From contig JAEEYY010000118.1 of assembly GCA_016288355.1 (NCBI GenBank), forward strand, positions 1 through 14,710: DNA of 14,710 nucleotides, in the 5' to 3' direction. A program made the position numbers and the translations under genes. A model generated the notes under the pieces. That model ran no database searches and was not told the DNA's origin. It was given only the letters and a program-made list of their open reading frames with translations. The DNA is from Synergistes sp. GTDB lineage: Bacteria > Synergistota > Synergistia > Synergistales > Synergistaceae. Positions 6,730 to 13,219 of this stretch are shown piece after piece (position 1 is the first letter of the stretch; every line of letters starts with the position of its first letter).

Positions 6730-9072
6730 ATGGAATCTCCTAAGACTGACAATAAGGCTGCATCAAACGTTCTTTCAGCACATATAAAAGAAGTAGCCGG
6801 CAAAGGCGGCTTCCCTGCCGCCGAAAAAGAAAGCCGTGCGCTGATGGAAGGCTACTGGGGGCGTATCCCGGAAGATCAGCGCGTGCCCTCGCTGCGTCTT
6901 GCATGGCAGGAGTTGTGGAGCAAGACGACACAGTATCTTCCCAAAGATGACGCAAAACTTCTCGGCGAAGCTTTTGTATTTGCATCACTGGCGCACAGAA
7001 ACCAGCGGCGCCATACAGGCGAACCGTACATAATACATACCGTATCTGTCGCGGCGATACTTGCCGGGATGAAATTCGACCGGGATGTGCTTATTGCCGC
7101 GCTGATGCACGACGTGCTCGAGGATACCGACGTCACGGCTGAGCAGCTGAAAGAAAAATTCGGCGAAGAAGTGCTGACGCTGGTGGATGGCGTCACCAAG
7201 CTCGGAAAACTGCAGTTTGATTCGGAAGAAGAATATCAGTCTGAAAATCTGCGCAAAATGTTTTCCCATATGGCGAAGGATATCCGCGTCGTATTTATAA
7301 AGCTTGCCGACCGCCTGCACAATATGCGGACGATATCTTCGCACAGGCATGAAAAACAGGAAAAGATATCCAGGGAAACACTTGAGATCTACGCGCCGCT
7401 TGCGCACAGATTAGGCATTTATCAGATTAAGAGGGAGCTCGAGGATCTTGCGTTCTGCATACTTGACCCCGAGACTTACTACGATATAAAGCGCCGTGTC
7501 CGCAAAAAGCTTCCTCACCGTGAAGAAGCGGTAAAAAAAGCTATGGACATATTAAGCAATAAACTGGCAGAAGAGGGCGTCAACGCGTCGGTCAAGGGGC
7601 GGTCAAAGCACATTTACAGCATTTACTGCAAGATGCGCCGCAAAAATCTCTCTTTCGACCAGCTCTATGACATACTTGCGCTTCGTGTGATAGTAAAAAC
7701 GATAAGTGAATGCTATCAGGTCCTGGGCATCGTACATACGCTGTGGAGCCCTATTCCCGGCTTGTTTGACGACTACATAGCAAACCCGAAAAGAAACCAG
7801 TACCAGTCTCTTCATACCACGGTGATAGGACCGGAAGGCGACCCGCTGGAGATCCAGATACGCACCGAGGAGATGAACGTGCTGGCAGAGTACGGCATCG
7901 CCGCTCACTGGAACTATAAAGAAGGCGGGAAAAAGATAGATGAGATGGATAAGCGCCTGAACTTTATACGCATGGCGCTCGACTCCGCTCAGACTGCGGC
8001 GGCTTCCGAGGACGCGCCTCAGAAAGAAAGCAGCCCCGACTTCGGAGGCACGCTTTTCCTGGACAACCTTAAGACCGACGTACTAACGGAAGAGGTATTC
8101 GTATACACGCCGAAGGGAAGGATCGTACGCATACCTAAGGGATCGACGTCCATCGACTTTGCCTATGCGGTGCATACTCAGGTGGGGCATACCTGTGTCG
8201 GCACCGTGATAAACGGGCGCATCGCCCCTCTTGATCAGGAGCTCAAAGACGGCAATATAGTAAAGATTCTTACATCTCCTCAGGGGAAGCCCTCGCGCGA
8301 CTGGCTTAAGATCGCAAAATCGAGCCGCGCGCGCAACAAGATAAGGGCATGGTTCCGCCAGCAGGAAAATCTTGGCCGCGAAGAGAAGCTGGCGCACGGC
8401 CGTGAGCTGCTGGAAAGAGAGGCTGCAAAGCGCTTCCCGGACAGCGGGACGTCGCTTGCGCCGTTTAATTCGCGGCTCTCACATATCGCGCGCGAATTAG
8501 GCTATACCGGCCTTGATGATCTTATAATCGCAGTAGGCGCAGGCAGCCATTCCGCGTCGGGCATTTTCGGGCGCATCTCGCCGGATGCGCTGAAGGCCCA
8601 GCCTGATATAGCAGAAGAAACGGCTTCGGCTCAGCCCAGAAAAGAGGCTGATTCAGAGGTCATAGTAAACGGGCTGCCCGGAGTTCTGGTCACTCTTGCA
8701 CACTGCTGCAAGCCTATACCCGGAGACGGGATAGCCGGCTTTGTTACGCAGAACCGCGGAATTTCAGTACACCGCAGGGAATGCCCGAATCTTGAAAAAA
8801 GCGATGCTGCAAAACGTGTTCAGGTATACTGGGGAAAACCGAAAGATACTCGCTACACTGCCCGCGTAAGGATCGAAGGTGTGGAAAAGCCTTCGCTTCT
8901 GGCCGACATAGTTCAGACTACGGCCCAGATGGACGGCCTTGTCTCACGCGTTATCCACAACACAAGCTCCCGAATCGTAGCGGATTTTCAGGTAAAAGAT
9001 CTGGAGCATCTTTACAGGATCATGGCTAAACTCAATAATATTTCCGGAGTGCTGGAGGTTGAAAGAGAGTAG
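6730..9072 (+). CDS. relA: Bifunctional (p)ppGpp synthetase/hydrolase, Rel/SpoT type
   Basis: This long RSH enzyme makes and probably degrades the stringent-response alarmone (p)ppGpp. After about 50 extra N-terminal residues comes the HD hydrolase domain with its metal site intact: RRHTGEPYIIH at 93-103, HDVLED at 127-132, KLADRLHNMRT at 191-201. The synthetase has GRSKHIYSIYCKM at 290-302, YDILALRV at 313-320, YQSLHTTV at 358-365 and LEIQIRT at 373-379. A TGS domain covers about 455-515. The zinc-finger/RIS region has AHCCKPIPGDGI at 657-668 with HRREC at 681-685, and an ACT domain runs 709-780. The loop that is RFKD in bifunctional enzymes reads LFDD (345-348), as in monofunctional RelA. 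The ATG at 6730 has only a weak SD; M39 would be an alternative start. dtd begins 1 base after its stop, a common pairing. Confidence 0.94.
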   Translation: MESPKTDNKAASNVLSAHIKEVAGKGGFPAAEKESRALMEGYWGRIPEDQRVPSLRLAWQELWSKTTQYLPKDDAKLLGEAFVFASLAHRNQRRHTGEPYIIHTVSVAAILAGMKFDRDVLIAALMHDVLEDTDVTAEQLKEKFGEEVLTLVDGVTKLGKLQFDSEEEYQSENLRKMFSHMAKDIRVVFIKLADRLHNMRTISSHRHEKQEKISRETLEIYAPLAHRLGIYQIKRELEDLAFCILDPETYYDIKRRVRKKLPHREEAVKKAMDILSNKLAEEGVNASVKGRSKHIYSIYCKMRRKNLSFDQLYDILALRVIVKTISECYQVLGIVHTLWSPIPGLFDDYIANPKRNQYQSLHTTVIGPEGDPLEIQIRTEEMNVLAEYGIAAHWNYKEGGKKIDEMDKRLNFIRMALDSAQTAAASEDAPQKESSPDFGGTLFLDNLKTDVLTEEVFVYTPKGRIVRIPKGSTSIDFAYAVHTQVGHTCVGTVINGRIAPLDQELKDGNIVKILTSPQGKPSRDWLKIAKSSRARNKIRAWFRQQENLGREEKLAHGRELLEREAAKRFPDSGTSLAPFNSRLSHIARELGYTGLDDLIIAVGAGSHSASGIFGRISPDALKAQPDIAEETASAQPRKEADSEVIVNGLPGVLVTLAHCCKPIPGDGIAGFVTQNRGISVHRRECPNLEKSDAAKRVQVYWGKPKDTRYTARVRIEGVEKPSLLADIVQTTAQMDGLVSRVIHNTSSRIVADFQVKDLEHLYRIMAKLNNISGVLEVERE

Positions 9073-9073
9073 G

Positions 9074-9517
9074 ATGAGGGCTCTTCTGCAGAGAGTAATA
9101 TCTTCAAAGGTATCTGTCGGCGGCGCCGCAGTAGGGGAGATAGGGCACGGAATAACGGTGTTCGTATGCGCCGTGGGTGACGATACGCAGAAAGATATAG
9201 ACTGGCTCGCAGAGAAGATAGTCAACCTGCGGATATTCGACGACGCGGACGGTAAAATGAATCTTTCCGTCAAAGACGTGGGCGGCGAGCTGCTTGTGGT
9301 CTCGCAGTTCACGCTCTGCGGAGACTGCAGGAAAGGGCGCAGGCCTTCGTGGGTCAAGGCCGCACCTCCGGATTTTGCGGAAGAAATGTATCTTAAATTT
9401 ATCGAAGCTGTGAAGAAGACCGGCGTACACACGGAACAGGGGCGCTTTCAGACAGAAATGCTCGTCGATATCCGGAATGACGGCCCGGTTACTCTGATGA
9501 TAGACACTAAGGAGTGA
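9074..9517 (+). CDS. dtd: D-aminoacyl-tRNA deacylase Dtd
   Basis: Dtd hydrolyses D-amino acids from mischarged tRNAs and so keeps them out of proteins. The 147-aa length is standard. The start MRALLQRV is the family N-terminus, which fixes ATG 9074. A TTG at 9059 in frame would add five residues inside the rel gene and is not needed. Catalytic signatures are SQFTLCGDCRKGRRPSW at 77-93 and NDGPVTLMIDT at 135-145; the latter contains the Gly-Pro motif that enforces chirality. It lies 1 base after the rel stop, and its TGA overlaps the spacer before the next gene. Confidence 0.95.
   Translation: MRALLQRVISSKVSVGGAAVGEIGHGITVFVCAVGDDTQKDIDWLAEKIVNLRIFDDADGKMNLSVKDVGGELLVVSQFTLCGDCRKGRRPSWVKAAPPDFAEEMYLKFIEAVKKTGVHTEQGRFQTEMLVDIRNDGPVTLMIDTKE
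9509..9514 (+). promoter_or_regulatory. Ribosome binding site that fixes the start of the hydrolase gene
   Basis: AAGGAG inside the end of dtd lies 8 bases before ATG 9523. An in-frame GTG at 9514 touches this site and so cannot use it. The ATG is therefore the start. Confidence 0.8.
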
Positions 9518-9522
9518 GTGTA

Positions 9523-10152
9523 ATGGAGATAAAAAGATTTCCTCTCGGTACTTTATGGACAAACTGCTATCTGATCTGGGATGAGAACCGCGACGGCTTT
9601 GTGGTCGATCCCGGGGGACCGGCGCAGGATGTCATCGACTACGTGCGCAGCAAGGATATAAAGGTGCATTTGCTCGTCATCACGCACGGCCATGCGGACC
9701 ATATAGGCGGCGTTGATATGCTTCGCGGCATCGCGGATGAAGGAGTTGCTATACACGAGGAAGACGCCGCATGCATCACAAGCCCCGCCAAAAACCTTTC
9801 GCTCTGCATCGGCGCGGAGATCAAAAGCACCGCGGCGGAAAAGATACTGCATGACGGCGACAGGCTGAAAGTCGGCAGGATGACTCTTGATATAATACAT
9901 ACGCCGGGACATACGCTCGGAGGCATCTGCGTCCTGGTCTCCGACGGGGATGAAAAGATCCTTATTTCCGGAGATACCCTGTTCGCACGTTCGATAGGCA
10001 GGAGCGACCTGCCCGGAGGCGACGAGGATACGCTTATAGAATCTCTTAAGAAGCTTGCCGTTTTCCCGAATGAAACAAGGGTATTCCCGGGGCACGGGCC
10101 GGAGACTACGATAGGCGCAGAAAAAATGTACAACCCTTACTGGCCGCATTAA
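9523..10152 (+). CDS. Metallo-beta-lactamase-fold hydrolase, glyoxalase II-like
   Basis: This is a 209-aa zinc hydrolase of the metallo-beta-lactamase fold, resembling the compact YcbL/glyoxalase II-like branch. The metal ligands are all present: HGHADH at 55-60 (H55, H57, D59, H60), H130 in TPGHT, D151 in SGDTLF and H191 in PGHG. The segment SIGRSDLPGGD at 157-167 is typical of this branch. It lacks the C-terminal helical domain that full-length glyoxalase II uses to bind glutathione, so the substrate is unknown; a thioester is plausible. The start is set by the SD at 9509. It sits between dtd and radC with gaps of 5 bases each side. Confidence 0.88.
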   Translation: MEIKRFPLGTLWTNCYLIWDENRDGFVVDPGGPAQDVIDYVRSKDIKVHLLVITHGHADHIGGVDMLRGIADEGVAIHEEDAACITSPAKNLSLCIGAEIKSTAAEKILHDGDRLKVGRMTLDIIHTPGHTLGGICVLVSDGDEKILISGDTLFARSIGRSDLPGGDEDTLIESLKKLAVFPNETRVFPGHGPETTIGAEKMYNPYWPH

Positions 10153-10157
10153 GCCAT

Positions 10158-10829
10158 ATGGATTTTGCAAGCCTCCCCTCCGCGGAGAAGCCTCGCGAAA
10201 AATTACTGGCGCACGGCCCTGCGTCTCTTTCGCTCGCCGAACTTGTTGCTGTATTATTAAGGACGGGCAGGACCGGCGAAGACGTTGTGGAGATGTCCCG
10301 GAATCTGATAGTCAGGATGGGCGGACTTGAAGGTCTAGCACGTGCCACTACAGCTGAGCTTATGCAGGAAAAGGGACTTAAGAAAGCCAAGGCGGCGTCG
10401 CTTGCAGCGGCTCTTGAGCTCGGGAAGAGAATGTCGCTTGCAGAGACCCCCTCGGAAACAGACTGGCGCGCGCAGCTGGAAGCGAAGGCTGTCGAAACGA
10501 GATATATGGAACGCGAATGCATATTTGCGTTTTTTCTCGACGTCAGGGAAAATTTTATCGGAGAAGCCGTTATATCCTACGGAGGGCTTTCAGGCGCTTT
10601 TCTGGATCTGCCGTATCTTTACCGTCAGGCAGCCAGGCTTTCGGCCGCGAAGGTCGTGCTGCTTCATAACCACCCTGACGGCTGCATATCTCCGAGCAGC
10701 GAAGACATTTCGCTGACCGAACATGTGCGGCGCGGGCTGTCCGTGCTGGACATGGAGCTTAAAGGGCACTATATAGCCGCCGGAGGAAAGCTCTTCCCTG
10801 TAACGGAAGCGGCTCTTCGGCAAAAATGA
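10158..10829 (+). CDS. radC: RadC family JAB1/MPN-domain protein
   Basis: This is a 223-aa member of the RadC (DUF2466) family. The N-terminal part has EKPREKLLAHGPASLSLAEL at about 10-29 and the helix-hairpin-helix-like EKGLKKAKAASLAAALEL at about 71-88. The C-terminal MPN domain keeps the JAMM metal set: E135 (GE), H170 and H172 (HNHPDG), S180 and D183 (SPSSED). The once-supposed repair role of E. coli RadC is doubtful, and the biochemical activity is unknown. The family motif HNHPSG has D in place of S here, and the C-terminus is rather divergent. The start at ATG 10158 has no clear SD and lies 5 bases after the hydrolase stop, so translation is probably coupled. It is the last gene before a 70-base gap. 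Confidence 0.86.
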   Translation: MDFASLPSAEKPREKLLAHGPASLSLAELVAVLLRTGRTGEDVVEMSRNLIVRMGGLEGLARATTAELMQEKGLKKAKAASLAAALELGKRMSLAETPSETDWRAQLEAKAVETRYMERECIFAFFLDVRENFIGEAVISYGGLSGAFLDLPYLYRQAARLSAAKVVLLHNHPDGCISPSSEDISLTEHVRRGLSVLDMELKGHYIAAGGKLFPVTEAALRQK

Positions 10830-10865
10830 TAAAAAATGAGCGTCTGCGCAGGATAATAAATCCGG

Positions 10866-10907
10866 ATGATGCCTAAAAAACTGAAAGCTGGTGTTTTAGT
10901 TGTTTAA
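10866..10907 (+). other. Mini-ORF overlapping the mreB start
   Basis: ATG ATG opens a 13-codon frame (MMPKKLKAGVLVV) that ends at TAA 10905-10907, 8 bases inside mreB in another frame. The nearest purine run, AGGA at 10850-10853, is 12 bases upstream, rather far. mreB itself begins at TTG with a weak SD, so reinitiation is conceivable. Chance is the simpler reading. The rest of the 70-base radC-mreB gap holds only a weak -10-like GATAAT at 10852-10857 without a -35. Confidence 0.15.
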
Positions 10908-11955
10908 CTTCAGACCGAACCCCTTCAGACAGTGCATTGGGATAGATATAGGCACTGTGAACACCGTTATCTATATAAAGTCAAAAGGCGTGGTAATAGA
11001 CGAACCCTCTGTCGTGGCGGTGCGCAAGCGCGGCCGGAAAGGGCAAAAGGAGATAATAGCGTTTGGTTCCGCAGCCAAGAGAATGATAGGGCGCACCCCT
11101 CAGGGCATTATGACCCTTAAGCCGCTCTCGTACGGAGTTATAGCCGATTTTGACATGACCCGCTATATGATTCGTCATTATATGGCCCAGGCTTCTTCGC
11201 AGGGCGGCATATTCTCACGCCCGAGAGTCGCGGTCTGCGTGCCTGCCGCCGTCACTGAGGTAGAAAAGCGCGCTGTCGTCGAGGTGACGCTCGCCGCCGG
11301 CGCCAAAGAGGCTTTTGTAGTTGAAGAGCCGCTTGCAGCCGCTATGGGGATAGGCCTGCCGATAGACGAAGCGCGCGGAACGATGATCGTCAATATGGGA
11401 GGCGGCACCTGCGAGGTCGCGGTCATTTCCCTTGGCGGCATCGTTATAAACCAGTCCGTAAGAGTGGCCGGCGAAGCGCTTGACGAAGCTATTGTTTCTC
11501 TGCTTAGGCAGAATTACACGCTTGCGATAGGTGAAAGCACCGCCGAAGAGATCAAGATGGCTATAGGTTCCGTGATACCTCTTGAGCAGGAGCTCAGGAT
11601 GGACGTAAAAGGAAGAGACCTGCTGAACGGGCTTCCGCGCGTCGTAAGCATAGGTTCGGAAGAGGTAAGGGAAGCAATGGAGCCTATAATCAAGCAGATA
11701 GAGGATACCATCCACTCGACTCTTGAACGCACTCCTCCGGAGCTTGTCAGGGATATCGTGGATCAGGGGATAATGCTCTCAGGCGGCACCGCAAACCTGC
11801 GCGGCCTTAATATCCGTTTTGCCGACGCGCTGAACGTCCCGGTGCATATCGCCGACCAGCCTGTCTATTCCGTAGCGCTGGGGCTGGGCAAGATGCTTGA
11901 GATGCCGCGCGATATGCACGGCACCTCTGTGACTGGGGAAAGACAGGACGCTTAG
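10900..11955 (+). CDS. mreB: Rod shape-determining protein MreB (actin-like)
   Basis: This bacterial actin forms membrane filaments that steer lateral wall synthesis. The 351-aa length is normal. Phosphate-1 motif GIDIGTVNTVIY is at 14-25. EEPLAAAMG at 142-150 keeps the glutamate near the gamma phosphate. The phosphate-2 motif reads NMGGGTCEVAVISLGG at 165-180 where most MreBs have D-I-G-G-G-T-T-E. The adenosine motif is LSGGTANLRGL (293-303), where GGGA is usual. These are three changes in or near the nucleotide site. The rest (RVAGEALDEAI, GRDLLNGLPR, LERTPPELVRDI) is standard. The start is TTG at 10900; a TAG at 10897 rules out anything upstream in frame, and only a weak GGTG precedes it. 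It is followed by mreC after 8 bases, in the classic mreBCD-pbp2 order. Confidence 0.95.
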   Translation: MFNFRPNPFRQCIGIDIGTVNTVIYIKSKGVVIDEPSVVAVRKRGRKGQKEIIAFGSAAKRMIGRTPQGIMTLKPLSYGVIADFDMTRYMIRHYMAQASSQGGIFSRPRVAVCVPAAVTEVEKRAVVEVTLAAGAKEAFVVEEPLAAAMGIGLPIDEARGTMIVNMGGGTCEVAVISLGGIVINQSVRVAGEALDEAIVSLLRQNYTLAIGESTAEEIKMAIGSVIPLEQELRMDVKGRDLLNGLPRVVSIGSEEVREAMEPIIKQIEDTIHSTLERTPPELVRDIVDQGIMLSGGTANLRGLNIRFADALNVPVHIADQPVYSVALGLGKMLEMPRDMHGTSVTGERQDA

Positions 11956-11963
11956 GGGGAGTA

Positions 11964-12755
11964 ATGCGCGCCCTATTCCGCGAGAGCAGGCCGTGGCTTC
12001 ACTCCTTTATCGCGGTTCTTGCCGGAGCGGTGCTCCTCGTTCTTTCTTCAAGGCTTCCCGCTGCTAAATTGACAGCGGTCGAGCTTATCAACGTAGTTCT
12101 TTCTTATACCGAGAAGCCCGCGCTTGCTCTGCGCAATATCATAAAGCTCAGCGGCAACTGGGTGCTTGAAAGGGCAAACCTTAATGAGCGCGTTGAGCGT
12201 CTCGAACTTAAAAACCTTGCGCTGGAAGAGGCTCTGCAGCGTGCGGGTGTCAATGTGCCGCAGGCGACAGGCGCCTATATCAGCGCCGTGGTCACGCTTC
12301 GCTATCCGCAGGATTGGTGGCAGGAGCTCCGCATAGACAAAGGCAGTCAGGACGGAGTGCGCGACGGCGCGGCGGTCTCATCTGAGGGTTTTCTGGTCGG
12401 GCGTGTCGTCCGTACTTCGGGACACTCCTCATGGGTCGAGCTGATCACCTCATCTTCATTCCTTATAGCAGCAGCAGTCGACCAGACCAGAGATCTCGGC
12501 GTAGTGGCCGGTGACGGCAAAGGACATCTGCGGCTGCTGTATGTTCCCGATGAACGCAACGTAAAACGCGGCATGAGCGTCTCAACGTCGCTGATGAACG
12601 ATATAATCCCTCCGGGACTTTCAATAGGCACGATAATCGGTACCGGTGAAGAGAAGGAAGGCTACAGGGAGCTGCGTCTTGCCGCGGGCGCTCACTTGAC
12701 CCAGCTTTACAGCGTCGAAGTATTTGTGCCGTCCGGAGGGGGCGCACAGAAATGA
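11964..12755 (+). CDS. mreC: Rod shape-determining protein MreC
   Basis: MreC is a membrane-anchored periplasmic scaffold that links MreB/MreD with PBP2 and RodA and activates PBP2. The 263-aa protein has a single N-terminal transmembrane helix (about 14-33) and a coiled-coil stretch at about 66-94 (NWVLERANLNERVERLELKN). The two-barrel beta domain spans about 103-256, with RYPQDWWQELRIDKGSQDGVRDGAAV (113-138), GFLVGRVV (142-149) and the late PPGLSIGTI (216-224) characteristic of the family. The ATG follows a GGGGGAG run at 11955-11961 that overlaps the mreB stop. Its TGA overlaps the mreD ATG. Confidence 0.95.
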   Translation: MRALFRESRPWLHSFIAVLAGAVLLVLSSRLPAAKLTAVELINVVLSYTEKPALALRNIIKLSGNWVLERANLNERVERLELKNLALEEALQRAGVNVPQATGAYISAVVTLRYPQDWWQELRIDKGSQDGVRDGAAVSSEGFLVGRVVRTSGHSSWVELITSSSFLIAAAVDQTRDLGVVAGDGKGHLRLLYVPDERNVKRGMSVSTSLMNDIIPPGLSIGTIIGTGEEKEGYRELRLAAGAHLTQLYSVEVFVPSGGGAQK

Positions 12756-13219
12756 TATTTCTTTCGCTTATCTGGCTGCTGCAGGATCTTGTACAGCTTA
12801 TTCTGATGGGTATCTGCATGATACCGGATGTATTTCTGCTTACGATACTCTTTCTTGCGCTTCTTCCATGGAAGACAAGAGACGATCAGTCAAAGCTCAT
12901 CTGGGCGGCCTTTATCGGCGGTCTGCTGTGGGATCTGCGGTGGACGAACCTGCCGGGGTTCACTTCGGCCGTCGGCTGCGGTCTTGTGGGAGCAGCCTGT
13001 ATTATGTGGCAGAAACTGCCGGCCATCGGGCGGACCCCGGTCGCTTTTATGTTCATTTCGGCTGCCTGCCAGCTGCTGTACGCTCTGACACACTGCTTTT
13101 TCTGGGCGATGCCGAGCCAGAGCGCGCTGCGCCAGTTCATCGTGCAGCAGCTTATAGCGGTTCCGGTAATTATCATATTCACCCTGCTTTACGGCAGGGT
13201 ATCGGAAAGAGATGGCTGA
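12752..13219 (+). CDS. mreD: Rod shape-determining protein MreD
   Basis: MreD is a small multi-pass membrane protein of the elongasome. The 155 aa are almost wholly hydrophobic, with five to six helices at roughly 3-22, 24-40, 47-61, 70-87, 97-117 and 128-148. IGGLLWDLRWTNLPGF at 55-70 matches the most conserved part of the family. Sequence identity in MreD is low, so the call rests on topology and on its place between mreC and mrdA. Start ATG 12752 overlaps the mreC stop as ATGA. GGAGGGGG at 12735-12742 gives a good SD. Confidence 0.88.
   Translation: MIFLSLIWLLQDLVQLILMGICMIPDVFLLTILFLALLPWKTRDDQSKLIWAAFIGGLLWDLRWTNLPGFTSAVGCGLVGAACIMWQKLPAIGRTPVAFMFISAACQLLYALTHCFFWAMPSQSALRQFIVQQLIAVPVIIIFTLLYGRVSERDG

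Noticed and set aside
9059..9073. Longer dtd starting at TTG 9059
   Set aside because: The family N-terminus begins at MRALLQRV (ATG 9074), and the extension lies inside the rel coding end.
9514..9522. Hydrolase start at GTG 9514
   Set aside because: The GTG overlaps the AAGGAG site, leaving no spacer. ATG 9523 has the correct 8-base spacing.
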